From the NCBI GenBank assembly GCA_963796565.1, contig CAWCMA010000007.1, positions 570,273-634,272 of the forward strand: DNA of 64,000 nt. Direction: 5' to 3'. Position numbers and translations under genes: made by a program. Source of the DNA: JAKAVN01 sp963796565 (GTDB lineage Bacteria > Desulfobacterota > Binatia > Binatales > Binataceae). A model generated the notes under the pieces. The model saw only the letters and a list, made by a program, of their open reading frames with translations. It made no database searches and had not been told where the DNA came from. Below are positions 1 to 7,857 of this stretch, in pieces (positions within the stretch are counted from its first letter, which is position 1; each line of letters opens with the position of its first letter).

Positions 1-204
1 GAGGTAGTCGCGTGAGGCGCGACCGTTGGGCGTGATCAGGTCGTCCTGGCCAGTATGAAACTCCAGGCGCGCCTTGGTGTACATCACCGAGGCCACGGAA
101 AGCACAGCGGCGCAGATCAACACCAGGTAGGGCCGTTTGATGCTGAACCCAGCGATCGCGCGAAAAATTCGGTACCGCAAGCTCAAGAAATTCTCCCGCC
201 GCAT
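1..204 (-). CDS. MMPL/RND-family transporter, N-terminal fragment
   Basis: The gene runs off the left edge; only its first 68 codons are visible, read leftwards from an ATG at 204. A basic N-terminus is followed by one hydrophobic segment (about residues 24-43, RPYLVLICAAVLSVASVMY) and then a periplasmic-looking stretch containing LEFHTGQDDLI. A single N-terminal membrane helix followed by a polar 'threshold of D/L' region is the layout of MMPL-type RND exporters, including the hopanoid-associated HpnN group. The family is known to export lipids or hydrophobic molecules across the inner membrane. With so little sequence the substrate cannot be named. No clear Shine-Dalgarno precedes the ATG. 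Confidence 0.6.
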   Translation of the reverse strand, partial: MRRENFLSLRYRIFRAIAGFSIKRPYLVLICAAVLSVASVMYTKARLEFHTGQDDLITPNGRASRDYL

Positions 205-213
205 GGAAAATCC

Positions 214-258
214 GGCAAGTCTTGCAAGCCCGGCAAATATGGCAAGTTCGGCAAGTTC
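214..258. repeat. 9-bp imperfect tandem repeat, five units
   Basis: Five consecutive 9-base units related to GGCAAGTTC (GGCAAGTCT, TGCAAGCCC, GGCAAATAT, GGCAAGTTC, GGCAAGTTC) lie immediately upstream of the transporter start codon. It is one of several short tandem repeats in the intergenic gaps of this window. Confidence 0.8.
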
Positions 259-352
259 GGGAGACGGGTAGCAGGTTGCACTCCGGCGCGCGGCGCGAGC
301 CGGCGTCCCTCGTGTGCTGCCAATTTTGGCTTGGCCGACCCGCTACGTCGCG

Positions 353-505
353 TCAGCGCCTGAGCAGATGCTCCCGCAGCGCGCTCAGATGCTTTGCCGC
401 CTCTTCCCGCACCACCGCCTCATTTTCCGGTTCGCCGCCGCCGACCAACGCCGAAACCGCGGCGACCGAAACCAGCATCAACGCCAACGTGAGCTTCCAT
501 GCCAT
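353..505 (-). CDS. Small membrane or exported protein (50 aa)
   Basis: A 50-residue frame starting MAWKLTLALMLVSVAAVSAL, preceded by an AGGA Shine-Dalgarno about 9 bases before the ATG. The hydrophobic N-terminal segment (residues 4-20) looks like a membrane anchor or signal sequence; the remainder is acidic then basic (EPENEAVVREEAAKHL, ending LLRR) and probably a short amphipathic helix. I do not recognise a family. It sits between the ABC ATPase and the RND transporter on the same strand, so it could be a small accessory subunit, but that is a guess. Confidence 0.4.
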   Translation of the reverse strand: MAWKLTLALMLVSVAAVSALVGGGEPENEAVVREEAAKHLSALREHLLRR

Positions 506-647
506 GGTGTCTTTTCCTGCGCCCTCATCTGAGGGTCTTCGACCAGAAACGCTATCAGGTTTAGCTCGGCGAGACGATAGCGAAAAACGTCGCCAACGTG
601 ACGGTCGGCGTCGAACCGGTCGCGGTTTCGAAGATCATTTTTGCCGA

Positions 648-1481
648 TCAAACGACCTTGGACGATTCCGCGCCGACCGCGAGCGAGTAACGGTTGCCGT
701 CAGCGGTCAGCCGCAGCGGCGCGTCGAACGCCTGGCTCAGTGTCGCCGAGGTCATCACGCTCGCTCGCGAGCCGGCGGCGAGCACCTTTCCCCCGCGCAG
801 CACGAGGACATGGGAGAAGCCGGCCACGATTTCCTCGACGTGATGGGTGACCAGGACCAGGGTGGGAGCCTTGGGGCGGCCGAGGAGCCGCTCGATGAAG
901 GCCAGGAAGTGCTCGCGCGCGACCGGGTCGAGTCCGGCGCACGGTTCGTCGAGCACCAGGAGCTGCGGATCGGCCATCAGCGCGCGCCCGATCAGCACCC
1001 GCTGGCGCTCGCCCTGGGAAAGGAAGCGCCACGGGCGCTCGCTCAGGTACTCGGCTTCGACCTCGCGCAGAATTTCGGCGGCGCGTCTCGAGTCGGCCTC
1101 GCCGACCTCGCCCCACATCCCAATCATCGCGCGCCGTCCGCTGGCCACCGCGTTGAGCGCGTTCTCGTGTGGCGGCATCAACTGGCGGATTGACGAGCTG
1201 ACCAGTCCGATCCGGGTGCGCAATTCGCGCCAGTCGGCGCGACCGTAGGTCTCGCCCAGCACGCTTATCGTCCCGGCGGTGGGCGCGAGGTAGCCGGTGA
1301 GCACGCTCAGGAGCGAGGTCTTGCCCGAACCGTTGGCGCCCAGGATGACCCAATGCTGGCCTTTGTCCACGCGCCAGTCGACCGCGTCGAGGATGAGCGC
1401 GTCGCGGTCGACGCGGAGGCCCGTGACCTCGATGATTGGGCGATTGTTTTCGTCGGTGGTGTATGAGGTTTCGCGCAGCAT
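648..1481 (-). CDS. ABC transporter ATP-binding protein, PhrA/ModF-like
   Basis: A 277-residue stand-alone ABC nucleotide-binding domain. Visible motifs in order: Walker A GANGSGKT (about residue 48), Q-loop region, signature FLSQGERQR, Walker B LLVLDEP, and H-loop THH. The sequence resembles the single-domain ATPases annotated as 'molybdenum transport ATPase/photorepair protein PhrA' (YlmA/ModF-like). No permease or binding protein is adjacent, so it may not be part of a classical importer. The divergent neighbour is moaA, which starts a molybdenum-cofactor theme, but the functional link is only contextual. Confidence 0.8.
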   Translation of the reverse strand: MLRETSYTTDENNRPIIEVTGLRVDRDALILDAVDWRVDKGQHWVILGANGSGKTSLLSVLTGYLAPTAGTISVLGETYGRADWRELRTRIGLVSSSIRQLMPPHENALNAVASGRRAMIGMWGEVGEADSRRAAEILREVEAEYLSERPWRFLSQGERQRVLIGRALMADPQLLVLDEPCAGLDPVAREHFLAFIERLLGRPKAPTLVLVTHHVEEIVAGFSHVLVLRGGKVLAAGSRASVMTSATLSQAFDAPLRLTADGNRYSLAVGAESSKVV

Positions 1482-1632
1482 CGCTTGAGGGCCGGATCAA
1501 TCCGGCTCGCGGGGAAAACTCTAATGGATCGCGGACGCGACTGACAGACCAAGTGCCGTAGTTGTATGCCTGCGACGGGGGCGACTAGAATTGAAGCAGT
1601 GAGGGACCGGCGCTACAGGTCCCAAGCAAAGT

Positions 1633-2622
1633 ATGCCAAGGGACTCGTTCAACCGCGAAATCGATTACCTGCGTATTTCGGTCATCGACAACTGCAACCT
1701 CCGATGCGTTTACTGCATGCCGCTCGAGGGGCTGCGCTTCCTGCCCCGCGACGAGCTGCTGACGCCGTCCGAAATCGAGCTGGTGGTGCGTGCCGCTGTC
1801 AGCGTCGGCTTTCGCAAGTTTCGCCTCACCGGCGGCGAGCCGACGCTGCGCGCCGACCTGCTCGAGATCGTCGAGCGGCTCGCGGCGGTGCCCGGAATGG
1901 GCGACCTCGCGCTCACCACCAACGCGCTGCTACTGCCGAAGCTCGCCGCACCGCTCAAGGCGGCCGGGCTCAAGCGCATCAACGTCCATCTCGACAGCCT
2001 CAATCCGATTACCGTCGAGCGCCAGATGCGATGGGGCAGTTTCGCGCGAGTGTGGGAGGGCATCATGGCGGCCGAGGCGGCTGGCCTGGTGCCGATTAAG
2101 CTCAATGCGGTGGTGGCGGCCGGCTACAACGAAGAGGACGTGGTCGCGCTTGCCGCGCTGACGATCGAACGCGACTGGCACGTGCGGTTCATCGAACTGA
2201 TGCCGCTTGGGGGCGGCGAGTGCGCGACGCTTTCGATCAAGCGCTACGTCTCGAATATCGAGACGCGGCGGCGGATCGAAGTTGCGCTCGGCCCGCTGAT
2301 GGAGCTCGAGTCGAGCAATCCTTCCGACGAGGCGCGCAACTACACGTTGCCGAACGCGGGCGGCGTGGTCGGTTTCATCAGCCCGGTGAGCGAGCCCTAC
2401 TGCGGGACCTGCAACCGGATGCGCCTGACGGCCGACGGCAAGTTCCATCTGTGCCTGCTCAACGACGACGAGATGGACGTGCGCAAGGCCATTCGCTCGG
2501 GCGGCGGGATGGAAGCGGTGGCGCGCATCCTAATACGCGCGGTCGAGCTCAAACCGACCGGCCATCACCTGCTGGAGGGGCGCTCCACGCGGGAGCGCTC
2601 GATGTACCAGATCGGCGGCTGA
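1633..2622 (+). CDS. moaA: GTP 3',8-cyclase (molybdenum cofactor biosynthesis protein A)
   Basis: A radical-SAM enzyme of 329 residues that makes the cyclic intermediate of molybdopterin from GTP. The N-terminal [4Fe-4S] motif is CNLRCVYC (Cys21, 25, 28), followed by the SAM-binding TGGEPTLR. The second cluster is near the C-terminus (CGTCNRMRLTADGKFHLCL), and the protein ends in the GG tail needed for activity in the family. Length is typical. No moaC, moaE or mog genes are next to it, so the pathway must be dispersed. The gene is monocistronic or heads a short unit with mug (64 bases downstream). Confidence 0.95.
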   Translation: MPRDSFNREIDYLRISVIDNCNLRCVYCMPLEGLRFLPRDELLTPSEIELVVRAAVSVGFRKFRLTGGEPTLRADLLEIVERLAAVPGMGDLALTTNALLLPKLAAPLKAAGLKRINVHLDSLNPITVERQMRWGSFARVWEGIMAAEAAGLVPIKLNAVVAAGYNEEDVVALAALTIERDWHVRFIELMPLGGGECATLSIKRYVSNIETRRRIEVALGPLMELESSNPSDEARNYTLPNAGGVVGFISPVSEPYCGTCNRMRLTADGKFHLCLLNDDEMDVRKAIRSGGGMEAVARILIRAVELKPTGHHLLEGRSTRERSMYQIGG

Positions 2623-2686
2623 CGCGCGGCCAGTTCGAGTCCGACTAATATTCGTTCCGCAGCTGAGATAGCGTAGTAATTGAAGC

Positions 2687-3277
2687 GTGCCGCTACGCGA
2701 TGTTCTAACGCCCAAGCCCCGGGTGCTGTTCGTCGGGATCAATCCCAGTTTGCGCTCTGAAGCGGTCGGCCATCACTTCGCCAGCCCCGGCAATCCATTC
2801 TGGCGGCTGTTGTACGCAGCCCGGCTCGTCCCGGTCGAACTTACCCATACGGAAGACCATCGCCTCGCCGAATTCGGCCTCGCGCTGACCAACCTCTGCC
2901 CCCGCGCGACGCGAGCCGCCGCCGAGTTGAGTCGCGAGGAGATCGAGCGCGGCAAGCGAACACTGACGGTCAAGGTCCGGCGCCTGCGGCCCGAAGTGGT
3001 CGCCTTCGTCGGCATCACCATCTACCGCGATTTTTTCGGCAAGGCTGCGCTAAGGGCTGCCGCCAGACCGTTTGTCCAGAACGCGAGCGCCGGCGAGACG
3101 GCGAGCGCCAGCGACACGGCGCGTGCCGGAGCGGGCGCCAAGCCCGAGCTGATTTGCGGGGCCGAAGTCTTCGTGCTGCCCAATCCGAGCGGCCTCAACG
3201 CGAGCTTCCCGGGCTTCAAGCACAAGCTGGTATGGTTCGAGCGGCTGCGCGAGTTTATCGACTCCATGCCACGCTGA
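2687..3277 (+). CDS. mug: G/U mismatch-specific uracil-DNA glycosylase
   Basis: 196 residues, starting at a GTG. The Mug-family catalytic motif is FVGINPSLRSE with the active-site Asn, and the second conserved element is VLPNPSGLNASF near the C-terminus. These enzymes excise uracil and ethenocytosine opposite guanine. Between the two motifs there is an Ala/Ser/Gly-rich insertion of about 25 residues (around residues 125-155) that the compact E. coli protein lacks and that is probably a flexible loop. The gene follows moaA on the same strand. Confidence 0.9.
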   Translation: MPLRDVLTPKPRVLFVGINPSLRSEAVGHHFASPGNPFWRLLYAARLVPVELTHTEDHRLAEFGLALTNLCPRATRAAAELSREEIERGKRTLTVKVRRLRPEVVAFVGITIYRDFFGKAALRAAARPFVQNASAGETASASDTARAGAGAKPELICGAEVFVLPNPSGLNASFPGFKHKLVWFERLREFIDSMPR

Positions 3278-3566
3278 TCTTCTCGAATGTGACCGCGGCG
3301 CGCCATGCACCTATCTGTTTCCAGCGGGCGCAATGCATCCCCGATCGTTTGGCCCGCGCGGACACAGTTTGAGCCCCCACCTTGTGCTCGACGCTTTGCC
3401 GCGGAGTGAGCCTCCCGGCAATTTATCTTTGAGCGCCGGGCGGTTTTGCTCAATTCGAACTGGATAGGCGGGTTCTCTACGGCGACGGGCACGGTTGATG
3501 CTGTGACACGAATAGGCCGCGGGTCTAACCCCAAAACAGTAAGAAAGGCCGTAGGGAGCACACCAG
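3278..3566. other. Intergenic region, no gene seen
   Basis: I find no coding frame with a plausible start here. CCCGGC at 3414-3419 and GCCGGG at 3435-3440, followed by CGGTTTT, may form a weak terminator for mug. AGGGAGCACACCAG at the right end supplies the Shine-Dalgarno of the next gene. Confidence 0.3.
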
Positions 3567-4640
3567 ATGAAATTCGGCATGCTCCATCTTTTCGAGAACC
3601 CAATCGAGAAAACGGAACATCAGGTCGTCAACGAGCAACTCGATTTGATGCGCGCCGCGGAGGACCTTGGCTTCGATTCGGTCTGGCCGGCGGAGCATCA
3701 CTTCACCGAGTATGGCTACTGCGCCTCGCCCGCGGTCACGCTCGCAGCGATCGCCGCCGTGACCAAGCGGATTCGCCTGGGCACTGGCGTGGTGGTGTTG
3801 CCGTTTCACAATCCGATCCGTGTCGCCGAGGACTTCGCGATGCTCGATCTGATGAGCGACGGGCGCGTCGACTTCGGCGTGGGCCGCGGCTATCAGCCGG
3901 TCGAGTACCGGGGCTTCCAGGTTGATCAGGAAAAATCGCGCGGCATCTTCCATGAGGCGCTCGAGGTGATCATCCAGGCGTGGACCCAGGAGCGGGTCAA
4001 TTTCAAGGGCGTCCACTTCAACATCGTGGACCAGCCCGTGCGCCCCAAGCCGCTCCAGAAGCCCCATCCGCCGATTTGGGTCGCCGGGATCACCGATGCC
4101 ACCTTCGCGCTGGTCGGAAAGCTGGGCTGCAACCTGCTGTGCGCGCCGGTGTTTGGTTTCCAGGGCAAGAGCGCGGAGAAGCTGCTCGAAGATTATCGGG
4201 CGGCGTTGCGCGAAGGGGGCCATGACCCGGTGAGCAAGGAAATCGCCGCCCTCACGATGGTTTATTGCGGCGAGACCACCGAGCAGGCGCGGCGCGATTT
4301 CGGCGACCGCGTGATGTGGTACTACCGCACGATCGCCAAGTATGTCGCACCACCGTCAGGCGAGCAGCCGGTCAAGAGCTACGAGCTTTACGCCAAGACG
4401 CGCGAGCTGGCTGAGACGATTACCTGGGACAAGCTGCTGGAGGCGGGCGCGGTCATCTGCGGCGATCGCGATCACTGTATCGAGCAACTGGATAAGATCG
4501 AAAAGGCTTATGGGGTGACGCAGATACTGTGCTGGACGCGCCTGGGCGGGCTCGACAGTCGCAAGGTCACCCGGAGCATGGAGCTGATGCAGAAGTACGT
4601 GATGCCGCATTTCCAGCGCGGTGAGAAACGGGCAGCCTGA
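3567..4640 (+). CDS. LLM-class flavin-dependent oxidoreductase (bacterial luciferase-like)
   Basis: 357 residues of the luciferase-like monooxygenase fold, starting at an ATG with a GGGAG ribosome site. Diagnostic stretches are VWPAEHHFTEYG near residue 40, RIRLGTGVVVLPFHNPIR, and GRVDFGVGRGYQPVEY, a typical flavin-pocket region. These enzymes use FMNH2 or F420 to oxidise alkanes, aldehydes, sulfonates or aromatic compounds; the substrate cannot be deduced. The EHHF variant favours the FMN-linked alkanal monooxygenase-like branch. The gene ends in a strong hairpin and lies just upstream of a sigma-54 regulator, which could control it or another target. Confidence 0.9.
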   Translation: MKFGMLHLFENPIEKTEHQVVNEQLDLMRAAEDLGFDSVWPAEHHFTEYGYCASPAVTLAAIAAVTKRIRLGTGVVVLPFHNPIRVAEDFAMLDLMSDGRVDFGVGRGYQPVEYRGFQVDQEKSRGIFHEALEVIIQAWTQERVNFKGVHFNIVDQPVRPKPLQKPHPPIWVAGITDATFALVGKLGCNLLCAPVFGFQGKSAEKLLEDYRAALREGGHDPVSKEIAALTMVYCGETTEQARRDFGDRVMWYYRTIAKYVAPPSGEQPVKSYELYAKTRELAETITWDKLLEAGAVICGDRDHCIEQLDKIEKAYGVTQILCWTRLGGLDSRKVTRSMELMQKYVMPHFQRGEKRAA

Positions 4641-4692
4641 ACGCGCAAGCTCTTGCGCACGGGCATCCGGCGCGTGCCACGGAGTAAAGGAT

Positions 4693-4724
4693 GAGAGGGG
4701 CGGGCGATGGCGCCTGCCCCTCTC
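4693..4724 (+). terminator. Strong hairpin terminator after the luciferase-like gene
   Basis: GAGAGGGGCGGGCG (4693-4706) pairs with CGCCTGCCCCTCTC (4711-4724) across a 4-base loop ATGG: a 14-bp stem with one G.U wobble. The downstream T-run is weak (TTATCTG), so it may work through Rho or as a processing block rather than as a textbook intrinsic terminator. Confidence 0.6.
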
Positions 4725-4800
4725 TTATCTGACTCATCTGACCGCAGGGCGCCGCCCGCTACCGGCTTCCAGGATCTTGCCCTGACGCCCAGATATGCCT

Positions 4801-4871
4801 AGTTTAAGTGAACGTGGTTGCATTAGAGCAACACGAGAAAGCAGATCTGCCACACTTTGACCACTTAAGTT
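4801..4871. promoter_or_regulatory. Candidate enhancer-binding sites upstream of the sigma-54 promoter
   Basis: Inside an unusually AT-rich stretch are two dyads. GTTGC (4817-4821) and GCAAC (4828-4832) are separated by 6 bases, and the flanking bases CGTG/CACG extend the symmetry imperfectly. TTTAAGTG at 4803-4810 is inverted with respect to CACTTAAG at 4862-4869, and ACTTAAGT (4863-4870) is itself palindromic. They lie about 50-115 bases upstream of the -24 element, where activator sites of sigma-54 promoters usually sit. That the regulator encoded downstream binds here is inference. Confidence 0.45.
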
Positions 4872-4918
4872 TACCTTAAATTCTCTTTATTAGGCTATTA
4901 TGGGATAATGTTCCACAA

Positions 4919-4934
4919 TGGCACAGCAATTGCT
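4919..4934 (+). promoter_or_regulatory. Sigma-54 (RpoN) -24/-12 promoter
   Basis: TGGCAC at 4919-4924, five bases, then TTGCT at 4930-4934 match the sigma-54 consensus TGGCAC-N5-TTGC(A/T) exactly. Transcription would begin about a dozen bases downstream, near 4945, just ahead of the possible start codons at 4961 and 5006 of a sigma-54-dependent activator. Confidence 0.8.
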
Positions 4935-4960
4935 CATGCTTAGCTGAGTCTGGCGAAACT

Positions 4961-6232
4961 TTGCGTCAAATTCTTGCGACTGAATGGAGAACGGCCAAGG
5001 CTGAGGTGAGGGATTTGCATCGAATTGCTGAAGTGATGGAGCGTCTGGTTTTGACCGCGGGTGCGTATCGGACCGATGGCAACTGGCTTGACCTGGGCCT
5101 GATGGGCCGCGCCAGCGAAGTCGGCGAGATGGTTGTCAAGTCGGACGGGATGGCGCGTCTGATGCGGTTGCTCGCGCGCTTGAGCGCCCATCGCACGACC
5201 GTTTTGATCCATGGTGAGTCGGGGACCGGCAAGGAACTGGTGGCGCGCGCGGTATGGAACCTGCGCCCGGAGCCGCGCGGGCCCTTCATCACGTTTAATT
5301 GTTCCAACCTGGTCGAAACGCTGGCCGAATCCCAGCTCTTCGGCCACGTCAAGGGTGCCTTCACCGACGCGCGCGAGGATTCGCAAGGCTATTTCCGGGC
5401 GGCCGAGGGGGGAGTGCTGCTCCTCGACGAGGTCGGCGAGATGCCGATCGGCCTGCAGGCCAAGCTGCTGCGCGCGGTCGAATACCATGAGGTCCAGCCG
5501 ATCGGCTCGACCCGCACCCACAAGGTCGGTGTTCAGATCGTGGCGGCGACCAATCGCGACCTGCGCAAGGCCGTGGAAGAGGGGCGCTTTCGCCCCGACC
5601 TGTTTTACCGGCTCAACGTGGCGTCCGTGGTGGTGCCTCCGCTGCGCGAGCGGCTCGAGGCGATCGACGCGCTGGTGAGCCTTTTCGTCGAGCGCTGCAA
5701 TCGCGAATTCGGCACCAGCGTCAGGTTCATCTCGCGCCGCGCGATGGAGCGTCTGCTCGCCTACGGATGGCCGGGAAATGTGCGGGAGCTGGAGCATGCG
5801 ATCCGCTGCGCGCTGCTGCTCAGCGATTCCGACCGTATCGATCTCGAGAATCTCCCAGGCGACGTTCTGGCCGCTCGGTTGCCCTCCAGGCGCGTCGCCG
5901 AGACGTCCGCGTCCGACTATTCGCAATCGGTCGCGGTTGGCCCACAACCTGTCGCGGCCGCGTCGGCGCCCCTCTCTGAGCCGGTTCGTTCCACACCCGC
6001 TTCGCTACGTGAGCTCACCCGCGACGCGCTGGTGAGTGCGCTCAGCCACGCCCGCGGCAATCGGCAGCGCGCCGCGCGGATTCTGGGCGTCTCGCGCACC
6101 ACGCTCTACCGGATGCTCATGCGCTACGGTCTCGAGGGCTTCGGGCGCGAGGATGACCGAGTGGATGACCGCGAGAATAACTGTGACGGCTTCGAGCTCC
6201 GCCGGGCCGGCCTCAGGCTGGTGAAAGCGTAA
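4961..6232 (+). CDS. Sigma-54-dependent transcriptional regulator (AAA+ enhancer-binding protein)
   Basis: 423 residues if started at the TTG at 4961; a GTG at 5006 with AAGG five bases upstream is an equally good start. The AAA+ domain shows Walker A GESGTGKE (about residue 84), the sigma-54-contacting GAFTDA loop (about 131), Walker B LLLDEVGEMP, and the arginine-finger region FRPDLFYRLNV. The C-terminus carries a Fis-type helix-turn-helix (GNRQRAARILGVSRTTLYRM). The region before the AAA+ domain is short (60-80 residues) and has no recognisable receiver, PAS or GAF domain, so how it senses its signal is unclear. It has its own sigma-54 promoter, suggesting positive autoregulation. Confidence 0.92.
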   Translation: MRQILATEWRTAKAEVRDLHRIAEVMERLVLTAGAYRTDGNWLDLGLMGRASEVGEMVVKSDGMARLMRLLARLSAHRTTVLIHGESGTGKELVARAVWNLRPEPRGPFITFNCSNLVETLAESQLFGHVKGAFTDAREDSQGYFRAAEGGVLLLDEVGEMPIGLQAKLLRAVEYHEVQPIGSTRTHKVGVQIVAATNRDLRKAVEEGRFRPDLFYRLNVASVVVPPLRERLEAIDALVSLFVERCNREFGTSVRFISRRAMERLLAYGWPGNVRELEHAIRCALLLSDSDRIDLENLPGDVLAARLPSRRVAETSASDYSQSVAVGPQPVAAASAPLSEPVRSTPASLRELTRDALVSALSHARGNRQRAARILGVSRTTLYRMLMRYGLEGFGREDDRVDDRENNCDGFELRRAGLRLVKA

Positions 6233-6432
6233 CCAGCGTAACCAGGGAATGGGTAGGGTGGACCGACCGCCCGATACAGCGACCGGAACGATCAGCCGGA
6301 ACAATCAAAATGCGTCTTGCGCTCTGTGGGGCTTTACTCGACGCGGCGCGCGGAATCTAATCCGATCGGGCGGCTGCGGCCCCGCAGGCAGCGGCAACTA
6401 CGGGCAAGTACTTCCGCCAGGAGCAAAGGAAG

Positions 6433-6879
6433 ATGTCCGATTTCGGATTCACCCACGTCGCGTTGAGCGTCCGCAATCTCACCGAGAGTATCGCGTTCTA
6501 TACCAAGTACGCGCGCATGCGGCTGGTGCATCAGCGCGTCGACGCCGACGCCGGAATTGCCGTGGCGTGGATGACCGACGGCACCCGACCCTTCGTGATC
6601 GTGCTGGCCGAATGGCGCGAGCAGCGCGATCTGCCGCTCGGCCCGTTCGGCCATCTGGGCGTCGGATGCGAAAGCCGCGAAGAAGTCGACCGGCGATGTG
6701 CCGAGGCGCGCGCCGAGGGACGGCTCCGCAGCGGCCCCACCGACACGGGCTATCCGGTCGGCTACTGGGCCTATATCGCGGATCCCGACGGCAACAACCT
6801 CGAGGTTTCCTACGGCCAGGATGTCGGCCTTACGGTGGAGCGCTCGCAGCCGAACCCGGCCCCCAAATCCGCCGGGTGA
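6433..6879 (+). CDS. VOC-family (glyoxalase/bleomycin-resistance) protein
   Basis: 148 residues with one vicinal-oxygen-chelate module pair: the N-terminal FTHVALSVRNLTESIAFY and the C-terminal YIADPDGNNLEVSYGQD. The metal-binding His (THVAL), the middle HLGV and the Glu (LEVSY) are all in place. AAGGAAG sits immediately before the ATG. Members include glyoxalase I, extradiol dioxygenases and antibiotic-binding proteins; the substrate is not evident. It converges with the exported-protein gene, with only 6 bases between the two stop codons. Confidence 0.85.
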   Translation: MSDFGFTHVALSVRNLTESIAFYTKYARMRLVHQRVDADAGIAVAWMTDGTRPFVIVLAEWREQRDLPLGPFGHLGVGCESREEVDRRCAEARAEGRLRSGPTDTGYPVGYWAYIADPDGNNLEVSYGQDVGLTVERSQPNPAPKSAG

Positions 6880-6885
6880 GGATCG

Positions 6886-7677
6886 TCAGTAGCCGCTGGG
6901 CGGGGGTTCCATGTTTTGAGCGGGCGGCAGCCCGGGGCGTGGAACGTCGGAACCGGCGGGAATCTCGGTTTGCTCATGGGTTTGCGACGGTATGACCACC
7001 GCGGGCGCCAGGGGCTCCCCGTTGGGCCCTGCTCCCCTCACCGGGGGACTGACCACCGGCGTGACGGCGATAGGCTGGGGCGCTCCTCCGAGATTCGGCA
7101 GGTAGGCCGTCGCCGGCGCTGGACTCTTAACGATCCCCTCGCCGATTTCCTGCCACTCGAACAGGCGCCACACATTGTAAGGGCCGGGCGAGTGCACCTG
7201 GCCGAGGTTTACCGGGCTTTGCTCGACTACCACTCCGGGCGCGATCACGGCGCCATGCATGCCGCGCAGATCATAAACGCCCCGCGGCAGCATCGCCGAA
7301 AACGCGCCGTTGGCGTCGGTTCGCATGGCATAGATGTTCCCGCTGAGCCGGTTCTGGAAATGCAGGTCATGGCCCGCCGGCGACCCCGCCTCCGAGGCGG
7401 CCAGGACTCCCGTCACCATCGTGGACATCTGCATGGCGGCGGCCTCCGGCGAGGCCATCGCCGGCACCGCGCGCCTGGCGAGCTCGGACGGCTCGCCGGT
7501 ATGCTCCACCGCATTGGCCGCCCCGGCGCCGAGCGCGAGCGTTACCGCCAGCGCTATGGTGACGAACGCGGTCATGACCGCGAGGTTGGCCGACGGCATC
7601 GCCGACGCAGCTGCCGCAAGTTTCGCCGTAATCCTGGTCGCGATCGTTTTCGGCCAGCGCATCTTCGTATCGCTCAT
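6886..7677 (-). CDS. Exported protein with carboxypeptidase-regulatory-like fold
   Basis: About 263 residues from the ATG at 7677; an upstream start at 7755 would add 26 residues but gives a poorer signal region. A hydrophobic segment (LAVMTAFVTIALAVTLALGA) ending near ANAVEH looks like a signal peptide with an extended basic n-region. The mature part contains NIYAMRTDANGAFSAMLPRG followed by VYDLR, the beta-sandwich signature of carboxypeptidase-regulatory-like domains that display ligands or sit in cell-surface proteins. The C-terminus is Pro-rich. I do not recognise the full-length family. Confidence 0.6.
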   Translation of the reverse strand: MSDTKMRWPKTIATRITAKLAAAASAMPSANLAVMTAFVTIALAVTLALGAGAANAVEHTGEPSELARRAVPAMASPEAAAMQMSTMVTGVLAASEAGSPAGHDLHFQNRLSGNIYAMRTDANGAFSAMLPRGVYDLRGMHGAVIAPGVVVEQSPVNLGQVHSPGPYNVWRLFEWQEIGEGIVKSPAPATAYLPNLGGAPQPIAVTPVVSPPVRGAGPNGEPLAPAVVIPSQTHEQTEIPAGSDVPRPGLPPAQNMEPPPSGY

Positions 7678-7857
7678 CGGTCTCGTCCTCAAGCTTTGCC
7701 CCAGGCGGGCCCGAACTCTGCCTGAAATTGTCCCGTCATTTGTGCCATTTGCCATTTGCGCACCATGCGTGCGCCATTTGATGGAATATAGGTCCAGAGC
7801 CTATGCTGAATCAAAGCCGGGCACAGGAAAAGCGCATCGGGAGGGGTAATCCGCAGG

